Counted from the first letter of the stretch, positions 1 through 6,618 are shown. The stretch is 9,564 bases of DNA from JAGVWT01 sp964538405 (GCA_964538405.1 CAZIET010000027.1:1-9564), one strand, 5' to 3'. The notes: generated from the sequence alone by a model not told the origin. Made by a program: numbers and translations.

Positions 1-1
1 A

Positions 2-1009
2 CAATTGGCTTCGTATGTTTACGGAAATAAAGTGCATCTTCCTTACTCTTTAAGACCACAAGGACACGATATAATTAGAACTTGGACTTTCTACACGATA
101 GTCCGTTCTTTTTTACATGAGAAGAACATTCCTTGGGAAAATATTTTCATAACAGGAAATGTGATGCTTAAGGGAGAAAAAATGTCGAAATCTAAAGGGA
201 ATGTTGTTGCACCTCAAGGTGTTTTGGAAAATTATGGTGCAGATGCATTAAGATATTGGGCTTCCTCCTCCAAATTAGGAGAGGATATGGAGTATCAAGA
301 AAAGGATGTGGTTGCAGGAAAGAGATTGATTAACAAGCTGTCTAATGCAACCAATTTTGTATTTATGAATTTAAAGAGTGAACCAAAAAGACCAAAAGAA
401 TTAGAAAAAGCAGACATAGAATTTTTGGGGAGACTAAATGAAGTTATTAAATCTTCAACGGAATATTTCCCTTCTTATGAATATAATCGGGCTAAATCAG
501 ATATAGAAAAGTTCTTTTGGAATGATTTTTGTGATAATTATTTAGAATCGGTTAAGAAGATTATCTATCAAGGTAGTGGAAATGAAAAGCAATCAGTAAA
601 TTATACACTATATCACTCTCTCTTGACTATTTTGAAATTGATGGCTCCAATAATGCCATTTATTACTGAGGATATTTACCAAACTCATTTTAAGAAATAT
701 GAGAAGCACAAGAGCATTCATATTAGCCCTTGGCCCGAATTTGGTAAAGAAAAATCTAAGGGTTATTGGGATGTCTTTAAAGATAATCTCTCAAAAATAA
801 AGCAGTTTAAGTCGGAAAAGCAGTTACCTTTGAATGCACAACTAGAAAACTACAAAGTTACATTACCATCCGCCGACCATAAAGTTATTTTTAACACATA
901 TGAAAATCGGTTTATTGCAACTTCTGGTGCTATTCTGATTGACTCCGGTAAAGATTTCAAAATAGTTGAAATTAAATCCTATAAGGCAGGAACCGAACCA
1001 AATCTGTAA
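2..1009 (+). CDS. valS: Valyl-tRNA synthetase, C-terminal part (5' end outside window)
   Basis: Class I aminoacyl-tRNA synthetase that charges tRNA-Val in the cytoplasm. The frame is open from the left edge, so the HIGH motif, editing domain and N-terminal part of the catalytic core lie outside the window; the TTG at 5 is an internal codon, not a start. Seen directly: the conserved LRPQGHDIIRTW segment near the start, and the KMSKS motif (bases 179-193, followed by GN), which binds ATP in class I enzymes. After it comes a helical anticodon-binding domain with the MAPIMPFITEDIY signature (about 640-690) and a short tail. There is no long C-terminal coiled coil, unlike bacterial ValRS and as expected for archaeal enzymes. 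The isoleucyl and leucyl enzymes are alternatives, but the RPQGHDIIRTW segment favours ValRS. The stop is 1 nt before the aRF1 start, suggesting co-transcription. Confidence 0.93.
   Translation, partial: QLASYVYGNKVHLPYSLRPQGHDIIRTWTFYTIVRSFLHEKNIPWENIFITGNVMLKGEKMSKSKGNVVAPQGVLENYGADALRYWASSSKLGEDMEYQEKDVVAGKRLINKLSNATNFVFMNLKSEPKRPKELEKADIEFLGRLNEVIKSSTEYFPSYEYNRAKSDIEKFFWNDFCDNYLESVKKIIYQGSGNEKQSVNYTLYHSLLTILKLMAPIMPFITEDIYQTHFKKYEKHKSIHISPWPEFGKEKSKGYWDVFKDNLSKIKQFKSEKQLPLNAQLENYKVTLPSADHKVIFNTYENRFIATSGAILIDSGKDFKIVEIKSYKAGTEPNL
979..986 (+). promoter_or_regulatory. Possible internal TATA box for aRF1
   Basis: The sequence CCTATAAG lies inside the 3' end of valS, centred about 28 bp before the aRF1 ATG. 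That is the spacing seen for leaderless starts elsewhere in this window. It also encodes valS residues, so the match may be chance; read-through from valS is equally possible. Confidence 0.25.
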
Positions 1010-1010
1010 A

Positions 1011-2099
1011 ATGGCTGCAATAAGCAAAGAAGAACTGGAAGAATTGATTGAAGAGCTTGGAAATTACAAAGGAAGACATACGGAACTTGTGAGTGTTTAT
1101 GTTCCTGCCGGAAACGATTTGATGACTGCCCAAAGACAACTCGAAGCAGAAAAATCAACTGCAAAAAACATAAAATCAACTTCAACAAGAAAAAATGTTA
1201 TTGATGCGTTGGATAAGATAATAAGGATGATCAAGGATTATAAAAAAAATCCTGATAATGGTCTGGCTCTTTTTGCAGGAAACATATCTGAGGTTGAAGG
1301 CCAAGTTGATTTGCAAAGCTGGGAAATAGAACCACCTACTCCGTTAAGAAGCAGATTGTATCGTTGTGACAAAGATTTTGTTCTTGAGCCACTAAGAGAA
1401 ATTGTTCAGATAAAGGAAGTATTTGGATTATTGGTTATGGATAGAAAAGAGGCAACAATAGGTTTGCTTGAAGGAAAGAGAATAGAAGTGTTGCATAAAA
1501 TGACTTCTGGAGTTCCATCGCGGGTAAAGGCCGGTGGTCAAAGTGCTCAAAGATTCCACAGAATTACAGAAGGTTTGACAAAAGTTTTCTATACTAGGAT
1601 TGGAGAACAGATGAAAAAGATTTTCTTTGACATGACCAGATTGAAGGGGATAATTATTGGCGGTCCTGTTCCAACGAAAGATGAATTCTTGGATGGAGAT
1701 TATCTTCCTACAAAGCTGAAAGGAATGGTTATTGGCGTAAGAGATATAGGGGATTCTGATGAATCTGGATTGAAAGAATTGGTTCAAAAATCCCAAGATA
1801 TTCTATCAAGTCAAGACATAATCAGAGAAAAGAAACTCTTAGAAAAATTCTTCGAGAAACTTGGAGAAAATCCAGACATGGTTGTTTATGATGAAGCAGG
1901 AATAAGAAAGGCGCTTGAATATGGGGCAGTAAACACTTTGATTTTATCAAAAGATATTAATAAAACGACATTTATCGAGCTAAAGAAACTTGCAAATGCC
2001 ATTTCTGCAGAATTTCACATTGTTTCAACAGATACTCCTGAAGGTGAACAGTTTATGAATCTTTCTGGAATGGGTGCTATACTGAGATATAAGTTTTAA
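1011..2099 (+). CDS. prf1: Peptide chain release factor aRF1, short form lacking the mini-domain
   Basis: Archaeal class I release factor: it reads all three stop codons in the ribosomal A site and triggers peptidyl-tRNA hydrolysis, normally delivered by aEF1A. The stop-reading motifs are intact: NIKS at residues 53-56 and YxCxxxF at 117-123. The catalytic GGQ is at 175-177 (bases 1533-1541), inside KAGGQSAQRF, so domains 1 and 2 look functional. The C-terminal domain ends in the usual STDTPEGEQF...GAILRY. The protein is 362 aa against about 410-415 aa usual for aRF1 (from memory). The shortfall falls near residues 313-320, where family members carry a mini-domain, often a CxxC zinc ribbon; here SKDINKTT runs straight into the final helix and no cysteine pairs remain. 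I chose the ATG at 1011 because the family begins near this point; an upstream in-frame TTG (966) would add 15 unconserved residues inside valS. Pelota is excluded by the NIKS and GGQ motifs. Confidence 0.93.
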   Translation: MAAISKEELEELIEELGNYKGRHTELVSVYVPAGNDLMTAQRQLEAEKSTAKNIKSTSTRKNVIDALDKIIRMIKDYKKNPDNGLALFAGNISEVEGQVDLQSWEIEPPTPLRSRLYRCDKDFVLEPLREIVQIKEVFGLLVMDRKEATIGLLEGKRIEVLHKMTSGVPSRVKAGGQSAQRFHRITEGLTKVFYTRIGEQMKKIFFDMTRLKGIIIGGPVPTKDEFLDGDYLPTKLKGMVIGVRDIGDSDESGLKELVQKSQDILSSQDIIREKKLLEKFFEKLGENPDMVVYDEAGIRKALEYGAVNTLILSKDINKTTFIELKKLANAISAEFHIVSTDTPEGEQFMNLSGMGAILRYKF

Positions 2100-2113
2100 A
2101 AATCACAACGACC

Positions 2114-2120
2114 TATTTAA
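2114..2120 (+). promoter_or_regulatory. Weak TATA-like box before scpB
   Basis: TATTTAA lies only about 7 bp before the annotated scpB ATG (2124), too close for a leaderless start there. If used, transcription would begin near 2142, which would fit the alternative ATG at 2178 with a leader of about 35 nt. Speculative; read-through from the aRF1 gene is the alternative. Confidence 0.2.
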
Positions 2121-2123
2121 GAA

Positions 2124-2660
2124 ATGGTAAAGAGTGAAACGCTGAATGAGATTGATGAATTTAGGGAAAAGGAGGACATGAAAAGGCTTGAGGCTGTATT
2201 CTTTATTTCCGGTAGATTTCTTTCCATGCAGGAACTCATCTCTTTAAGCGACTTAAATCCAATTATAATCCGAGAACTGATAGAGAAATTAAAGGAAAAA
2301 TACAACAACGATTCTTCTGCTATTGAAATTATAGAAAAAAATGGTGTATGGAAGATGGACGTAAAGAAAGAATATCATGATGTCGTCAATAAACTTGCTA
2401 CAGGAAGCAGCGAATTCTCAAAAGCGGAGCAGGAAACCTTGGCAATAATTGCATACAAGCAGCCAATAAAACAAAGCGTTCTTGTAAAAATAAGAAGCAA
2501 CAAGGCATACGATCACATAAAGAAGTTCGCTGATCTTGGGCTGATAAAAAAGAAAAGGGCGGGACACACTCATGAACTGAGCCTAAGCGATGATTTCTAT
2601 GATTATTTCAACACCTCCGAGAACAAACTTGAATTAAAAGAGACAAAAGAAAATGGTTGA
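2124..2660 (+). CDS. scpB: Segregation and condensation protein B (ScpB)-like
   Basis: ScpB is the dimeric winged-helix (kite) subunit that joins the kleisin ScpA and SMC in the condensin that organises and segregates chromosomes. Seen here: a first winged-helix domain at about residues 19-90, opening with the RLEAVFFISG segment (LEAILF.SG in the family), and a second at about 98-160 with the diagnostic LAIIAYKQPIKQ and IRSNKAYDHIKKFADLGLI, followed by a lysine-rich tail. At 178 aa it is in the normal size range. Neither scpA nor smc is in the window; upstream is the aRF1 gene (24-nt gap), and the 3' end overlaps the glycosyltransferase ATG by 8 nt. The start is uncertain: an in-frame ATG at 2178 (residue 19) follows AAGGAGG and begins just before the conserved domain. 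Confidence 0.85.
   Translation: MVKSETLNEIDEFREKEDMKRLEAVFFISGRFLSMQELISLSDLNPIIIRELIEKLKEKYNNDSSAIEIIEKNGVWKMDVKKEYHDVVNKLATGSSEFSKAEQETLAIIAYKQPIKQSVLVKIRSNKAYDHIKKFADLGLIKKKRAGHTHELSLSDDFYDYFNTSENKLELKETKENG
2170..2175 (+). promoter_or_regulatory. Shine-Dalgarno-like AGGAGG inside the annotated 5' end of scpB
   Basis: AGGAGG sits only 2 nt before the in-frame ATG at 2178. The bases match a ribosome-binding site very well, but the spacing is shorter than the usual 5-8 nt. Within the longer reading frame they simply encode Lys-Glu-Asp. It matters because it bears on which scpB start is real. Confidence 0.3.
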
Positions 2661-3882
2661 AACTCTAACAGTAATCTACCTAGCTTACATGTTTATTACC
2701 CTTTATTTTTTGTTTTTGTTTACCTTAACCTTTGCTCAAAACAGAAAAGAAATTTTTGCTGTTCCCGAAATAACGAAAAATTACAGCGTTTCAATACTTG
2801 TTCCTGCTTACAATGAAGAAAGAAGCATCCGGGGAACTGTTGAAAGTATTCTGAGAACCGATTATAAAAATCTTGTTGAAGTCATTATAATAAATGACGG
2901 AAGCAGTGACAGTACACTAAGAATTGCCAGAGAGCTTGAAAAAAAATATTCAAAAGTAAAAGTTCTAAACAAACAAAATTCAGGAAAGGCAGACTCCCTG
3001 AACAAAGCTTTGGAAATGGCCAATGGAGAACTTATTGGAGTTGTTGATGCCGATTCTTACCCAGATTCGCATGCCATAAGATCAATGGTGGGATTTTTTG
3101 ATGACAGCAAAGTAGGGGGAGTGACTACAAGAATTCTCGTAAAAAACAGAAGCAATTTTTTAGCCAGAATGCAGTCTATTGAATACAAAGTAATCGCATT
3201 TACAAGAAAGCTCCTTGAATTTTTGGATTCAATTTATGTCACTCCTGGTCCTTTGGCCCTTTACAGAAAAACAGCCTTGGTGAGAATTGGCGGATTTGAC
3301 AGAAAGAATATGACTGAAGACATAGAGGTGGTGTGGAATCTTGTTCATCATGACTATGTTGTTAAAATGTCTTTTGTTGCAAAATCCACAACAGTTGCCC
3401 CGGAAACCATAGAAAAATGGCTGAAGCAGCGAATAAGATGGAATATTGGGGGTTATCAGACCATACTAAAATACAAAAGCTCTTTTTTCAGGAAAAACAT
3501 GCTTGGTTATTTTATTCTGCCTTTCTTTTCCATAGCGCTTGTGCTTGGCGTGTTTGGGTTGGGAATTTTAGTTTACAGGGTTTCCAGAAGAATACTGTAT
3601 TCTTATCTTTCAACCCGCTACTCAATTGTGGCAGAAACGGCGCTTCTTAGGATGAATGATGTAAATCTTAACCCTTCAATATTGAACTTCTTGGGAGTGA
3701 TATTGTTCGTGGTTGGCTTATGGTTTGTATTTTTGGCTTTAAGGCATATAAACAACCACATTCATGAAAAGGAAAGCTTTTTTAGTGTGATTTTTTATTC
3801 ATTGATATACATAATGCTTAGGCCAATAGTATTGGTGGTTTCATTGGTTAAATTTTTGACTGGAAAATATTCATGGAGATAA
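2653..3882 (+). CDS. Processive family-2 glycosyltransferase, membrane-bound
   Basis: GT2 enzyme of the cellulose/hyaluronan/poly-GlcNAc synthase type, expected to transfer sugars from nucleotide-sugars to a growing polysaccharide at the inner face of the membrane. Seen here (409 aa): an N-terminal membrane helix at about 6-28; a GT-A domain with SILVPAYNEE (47-56), NDGSSD (81-86), the metal-binding DAD (132-134), the catalytic TED (221-223) and QRIRW (259-263), the QxxRW motif typical of processive enzymes; then three hydrophobic segments at about 284-308, 345-365 and 377-399. The motif order matches the family fully. The polymer cannot be read from the sequence; PgaC/IcaA-like poly-N-acetylglucosamine and hyaluronan-like products are both possible. 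The start codon overlaps the end of scpB and the end overlaps the next gene by 10 nt, so it is probably translated from a shared mRNA. Confidence 0.88.
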   Translation: MVETLTVIYLAYMFITLYFLFLFTLTFAQNRKEIFAVPEITKNYSVSILVPAYNEERSIRGTVESILRTDYKNLVEVIIINDGSSDSTLRIARELEKKYSKVKVLNKQNSGKADSLNKALEMANGELIGVVDADSYPDSHAIRSMVGFFDDSKVGGVTTRILVKNRSNFLARMQSIEYKVIAFTRKLLEFLDSIYVTPGPLALYRKTALVRIGGFDRKNMTEDIEVVWNLVHHDYVVKMSFVAKSTTVAPETIEKWLKQRIRWNIGGYQTILKYKSSFFRKNMLGYFILPFFSIALVLGVFGLGILVYRVSRRILYSYLSTRYSIVAETALLRMNDVNLNPSILNFLGVILFVVGLWFVFLALRHINNHIHEKESFFSVIFYSLIYIMLRPIVLVVSLVKFLTGKYSWR

Positions 3883-4214
3883 AAGAAAAATTGATTATTG
3901 AAGGAAGAACAAATTGGAAAAAAAGATTTTATGTAAAATTTGAATTTAATAAAAATTCAATTAAGATACTTAGGAAAATACTTAATGATTGGGGTTCTGA
4001 AGCACTCATAGATAATGTTGGTCAAAAGATAGGTAAAGATTCGTGGATACCTATTTTTGATGCTAAACCCGAAGCCGATATTATAATAGGACACGATTCA
4101 ATACATATGATTGTATTTGCTAAACCAAACAATAAAAAAATTAATATAATTTTGGACAAATATTGTGATTGGACTCAAATAAAATATAAAAAAGGATTTG
4201 GTCCTACACCATAA
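3873..4214 (+). CDS. Unrecognised 113-aa protein
   Basis: I do not recognise this family. It is a soluble-looking, lysine-rich 113-aa protein with no signal peptide, membrane segment or cysteine pair. Visible features are a basic N-terminal part, a central segment with several acidic residues and IIIGHDSIHMIVFA (about residues 70-83), and a WTQIKYKKGFG end. The alternation of short hydrophobic strands suggests a small alpha/beta fold. Its ATG overlaps the glycosyltransferase stop by 10 nt and it ends 9 nt before the next gene, so it sits inside an apparent operon. Its bases are visibly more A/T-rich, with runs of A in the 3' half, than the flanking genes, which fits either a recent insertion or a fast-evolving orphan. 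The overlap and the full-length open frame support a real gene; function is unknown. Confidence 0.6.
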   Translation: MEIKEKLIIEGRTNWKKRFYVKFEFNKNSIKILRKILNDWGSEALIDNVGQKIGKDSWIPIFDAKPEADIIIGHDSIHMIVFAKPNNKKINIILDKYCDWTQIKYKKGFGPTP

Positions 4215-4223
4215 ATAATTAAA

Positions 4224-4874
4224 ATGTTGGAAAATAAAAAACATGTGTTCTGGCAGGCTTTATTTTTAACGCTGCTATTTTTCTCCATTGGACTTGTTTT
4301 TGGAGTTTATCTTGAACAGTTGAGGGCCGATAATGTGAATGTGGCTTTCTATCAATCGGAGACTTCACTGTACGATTCCTTCGCGTTGGGAATTCTTTCC
4401 AGTAATCCCAAAATAACCTGCAATGAAATAAAATCGGCAAATGTCGATTTTGCAAATAAAATTTATGAAGAAGCTTTGGAGCTTGAGAAATTTGATCAAT
4501 CCAGCAAGCTCACGAATTCCTTGGAGACTATCCATAGAAAATACGACCTGCTAAGGACACTTTTGTGGATGAACATAATTTCGGCAAAGGAAAATTGCGC
4601 GGATATCAAAACAGTCGTTTATTTGTATGAATACAAGGCCCAGGATATCGAGATGAAATCGAAACAGATAGTGTGGAGCAGAATTTTGCAGGAATTGAAA
4701 GAGAATAAAGGAGATGAAATCGTCCTTATACCAATAGCGGCCGACCAAAAAATTCTTTCACTTGACTATCTCCTAAAATCTTACAACATAACTGAGTTTC
4801 CTGCAGTAGTCATAAACGAAAAAACAGTTCTTTACGAACACAAAACAGCCGAAGAGCTGGAAAGACTGATATAG
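4224..4874 (+). CDS. Membrane-anchored thioredoxin-like protein without CxxC
   Basis: A 216-aa protein with a short charged N-terminus, one hydrophobic helix at about residues 9-30 (signal anchor) and an outward-facing remainder. Residues about 40-125 are helical and contain two isolated cysteines (C66, C125). Residues about 128-216 look like a thioredoxin fold: a TVVYLYEY strand, a long helix, a strand IVLIPIA, then LDYLLKSYNITEFPAVVIN, where P193 stands in the cis-proline position. The active-site CxxC is missing; the corresponding region reads KAQDIEMKSK, so ordinary disulfide chemistry is unlikely unless C66 and C125 take part. A binding or scaffold role at the cell surface is an inference, compatible with the glycosyltransferase upstream. 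It starts 9 nt after the preceding orphan and ends the left-hand run. Confidence 0.65.
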   Translation: MLENKKHVFWQALFLTLLFFSIGLVFGVYLEQLRADNVNVAFYQSETSLYDSFALGILSSNPKITCNEIKSANVDFANKIYEEALELEKFDQSSKLTNSLETIHRKYDLLRTLLWMNIISAKENCADIKTVVYLYEYKAQDIEMKSKQIVWSRILQELKENKGDEIVLIPIAADQKILSLDYLLKSYNITEFPAVVINEKTVLYEHKTAEELERLI

Positions 4875-4897
4875 GAAGATATATCCTTTATTATCCA

Positions 4898-4907
4898 AAT
4901 ATTAAAA
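4898..4907 (+). promoter_or_regulatory. TATA box for the MBF1-like gene
   Basis: AATATTAAAA is centred about 28 bp before the ATG at 4931, in the 56-bp gap that separates the left-hand run from this gene. No Shine-Dalgarno precedes the ATG (it reads GTTAGTTC), which fits a leaderless or near-leaderless transcript. Confidence 0.5.
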
Positions 4908-4930
4908 AATGCATCTTTTATTGTTAGTTC

Positions 4931-5623
4931 ATGGAAGAGTGCTATAAATGCGGAATTTCTGAAGACAAAGCCGTGCTTTTTGAAGTCATAACTGGAGATG
5001 GCATTAAAAAAATATGCAAAAACTGCGCTTCTGGTGAAGACCTCCCATTGGTCAATACAAACATAGGACATAGTCCAAGAGTTCCTACTGTTTATGAAAG
5101 GCTTAGAAGACTTTCAGGAATTGACAATTCTAAAAAACCAGTAATAAAAACACCAAACAAAGAAGAAAAGGAGATGAAAAAACTGGTTGAGGAAAATTTT
5201 AACAAAAATTACAAGGATAATGTGTATGTGAAGGATGCTCTCATTGAGAATTTTCACTGGATTGTCATGAGGGCGAGAAGATTGAAACACGTTTCCCAGG
5301 AGCAGTTGGCTCAGGCAATTAACGAGCCCGAAGTTGTTGTGAAAGCTCTTGAAGAGGGAAAAATAAAAGACATAAAGGTCATAGAGAAAGTTGAGAATTA
5401 TCTTGGAATAACTCTAAGAAAGAATCCCGCAAAAAGAGTGCAGGAATATGGCACTCCAACGCCGGTTGCTCCATCATTGAACCAGCAGATTGATTTCAAG
5501 AGCACAAAGAATCTGACCATTTCACAATTGCAGGAAATGAAAAAGAAAAGAGAAGCTGAAGAGTTAGCGAAAAAACAGAGAAAGATAGATGACGAGATGA
5601 ATGAGGAAATGAGGGAAAAATAA
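4931..5623 (+). CDS. MBF1-like transcription factor: zinc ribbon plus HTH
   Basis: Archaeal MBF1-type protein, a family of DNA- or ribosome-associated factors combining an N-terminal zinc ribbon with a Cro/C1-type helix-turn-helix. Seen here: four zinc-ligand cysteines in two CxxC pairs (C4/C7 and C29/C32); a charged linker of about 70 residues; an HTH domain at about 108-160 with RRLKHVSQEQLAQAINEPEV and the following recognition helix; then a tail of about 70 residues ending in a highly charged helix (about 196-230) likely to form a coiled coil. At 230 aa it is longer than the roughly 150-170 aa I expect for archaeal MBF1, mainly through this tail. It has its own TATA-like box and lies 38 nt upstream of rpoL, which also has its own box. 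A lineage-specific HTH regulator is the alternative to true aMBF1. Confidence 0.75.
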   Translation: MEECYKCGISEDKAVLFEVITGDGIKKICKNCASGEDLPLVNTNIGHSPRVPTVYERLRRLSGIDNSKKPVIKTPNKEEKEMKKLVEENFNKNYKDNVYVKDALIENFHWIVMRARRLKHVSQEQLAQAINEPEVVVKALEEGKIKDIKVIEKVENYLGITLRKNPAKRVQEYGTPTPVAPSLNQQIDFKSTKNLTISQLQEMKKKREAEELAKKQRKIDDEMNEEMREK

Positions 5624-5632
5624 ACCGAAGGC

Positions 5633-5640
5633 TTTTTAAA
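5633..5640 (+). promoter_or_regulatory. TATA box for rpoL
   Basis: TTTTTAAA is centred about 26 bp before the rpoL ATG at 5662, with a purine-rich CCGAAGG stretch just upstream where a TFB-recognition element would lie. The spacing predicts transcription starting at or next to the ATG. Confidence 0.6.
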
Positions 5641-5661
5641 CAAAATTCCGATTTTCTTAGG

Positions 5662-5925
5662 ATGGAAGTCAATGTTCTAAAAAGTTCTAAGGAAGAAATG
5701 GAAGTCGAGCTTGAAAACACTACTGTTGCAGAGATACTGAGAGTTTATCTTAATAAAGATGAAGGCGTAAAGTTCACTGCATGGAGAAGAGAACATCCTA
5801 CAAAAAAACCCGTTTTAGTTGTAAGAACAAGAGGAAAGACTGCGAAGAAAGCAATTGAAGATGCTGTTAAGGCAATTACAAAGGATTTGGATAAGGCAGA
5901 AGACGAATTCAAAAAAATGAAGTAA
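5662..5925 (+). CDS. rpoL: DNA-directed RNA polymerase subunit L (Rpo11)
   Basis: Small subunit that pairs with RpoD (Rpo3) to form the assembly platform of archaeal RNA polymerase, equivalent to one bacterial alpha subunit and to eukaryotic Rpb11. The 87-aa product has the family layout: a short beta hairpin (MEVNVLKSSKEEMEVELE), the helix NTTVAEILRVYLNKDEGV (E-x-HT-x-x-N-x-LR in most members; here the usual His-Thr is Thr-Thr), the strand FTAWRREHP with the conserved HP, the strand PVLVVRTRG, and a final long amphipathic helix. Length is normal for the family. It is preceded by its own TATA-like box and ends exactly where the convergent minus-strand gene ends, with no base between the two stop codons. 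Confidence 0.92.
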   Translation: MEVNVLKSSKEEMEVELENTTVAEILRVYLNKDEGVKFTAWRREHPTKKPVLVVRTRGKTAKKAIEDAVKAITKDLDKAEDEFKKMK

Positions 5926-6597
5926 TCAATAATTTCTAACTTCCCAAAAAATTGTATTCTTGTTTAAATGAGACTGATTTCCAATTGGTTTTGAATAAAC
6001 ACTAAACTCAATAACACTTTTTGGAAATAAAGTTATTAATTTCTTGAATTCTTCAAAACTTTCATTTGTACAGTTTTCTTTCATTGCTTTTTCTGCCCAG
6101 AATCCTTCCAACACGTCGCTTTTTTCTGCCAATGCAATATTCATTTGTTTTTTTAGAGTTGAGTAATATATGTATAGTCTTCCATTCTTTAGAATTGCTT
6201 CCCCTTGAAAAATCAAGTCTTCATCCGGCATGCTCTCGTTAAAAACAATCATATCTTCTGAAATCCCCATTTTTTTCCAATCATTAATATTTTTCTCTAT
6301 TTCTTCTAAACGAACCCCATATTTTGCTTGTTTTCTATCTCCGCCTTTTTTTGAACGCATTGTAACTTTACCTTTCCAATTAGATTCAATTATCTCTTTA
6401 TAAGAATTCCAAGTTTTTGCTTTATTCCCTAAAAATCCTTTTTCATAAAGGGGGTAGAATTCTCGCTTATGAAGTATTAAAGGAGGGTTAGTAGAAAAAA
6501 TAATTTTGTGTGCTTCTTCAAACGTAAGTGGATTAATCTTATTTGGTTCAGAAAAGATTTCTGGACACATCCTTCTTATTTTATCTAATTTTTCCAT
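5926..6597 (-). CDS. Unrecognised 223-aa protein
   Basis: I cannot assign this to a family with certainty. It is a soluble-looking 223-aa protein with no membrane segment and only two cysteines (C11, C176). Notable parts are a basic glycine-containing segment VTMRSKKGGDRKQAKYG (about 78-94), an acidic VFNESMPDEDLIFQGEAI (about 118-135), and an end rich in conserved-looking residues, VIEFSVYSKPIG then NTIFWEVRNY. The order of a basic Gly-rich loop, a Glu-rich strand and late Glu/Asn residues recalls ATP-grasp-type nucleotide binding, but that is only a hint. It is the only minus-strand gene in the middle of the window, has a well-placed TATA-like box, and abuts rpoL tail to tail. Its coding strand is noticeably A/T-rich. 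Full length, a promoter and domain-like texture support a real gene. Confidence 0.7.
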   Translation of the reverse strand: MEKLDKIRRMCPEIFSEPNKINPLTFEEAHKIIFSTNPPLILHKREFYPLYEKGFLGNKAKTWNSYKEIIESNWKGKVTMRSKKGGDRKQAKYGVRLEEIEKNINDWKKMGISEDMIVFNESMPDEDLIFQGEAILKNGRLYIYYSTLKKQMNIALAEKSDVLEGFWAEKAMKENCTNESFEEFKKLITLFPKSVIEFSVYSKPIGNQSHLNKNTIFWEVRNY

Positions 6598-6618
6598 AGA
6601 TTTATTTAATACTTAACA

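Noticed and set aside
5..7. TTG as a start codon for a complete protein at the left edge
   Set aside because: The frame is open to the window edge and the product lacks the N-terminal part of ValRS; the gene is simply cut by the window.
966..1010. Upstream TTG start that would lengthen aRF1 by 15 residues
   Set aside because: The added residues lie entirely inside valS and match nothing in the family; the ATG at 1011 fits known aRF1 N-termini.
1420..1560. Pelota as an alternative identity for the release factor gene
   Set aside because: The GGQ loop and the NIKS motif are both present; Pelota lacks them.
1428..1796. 122-aa minus-strand open frame inside the aRF1 gene
   Set aside because: It is antisense to a strongly conserved coding region and its translation has no domain-like texture; a shadow frame.
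3417..3650. 77-aa plus-strand frame inside the glycosyltransferase gene
   Set aside because: Fully contained in a gene with all expected motifs, in another frame, with no promoter or Shine-Dalgarno.
4832..5071. 79-aa minus-strand frame across the MBF1-like gene start
   Set aside because: Antisense to the zinc-ribbon codons and the TATA region; no recognisable protein features.
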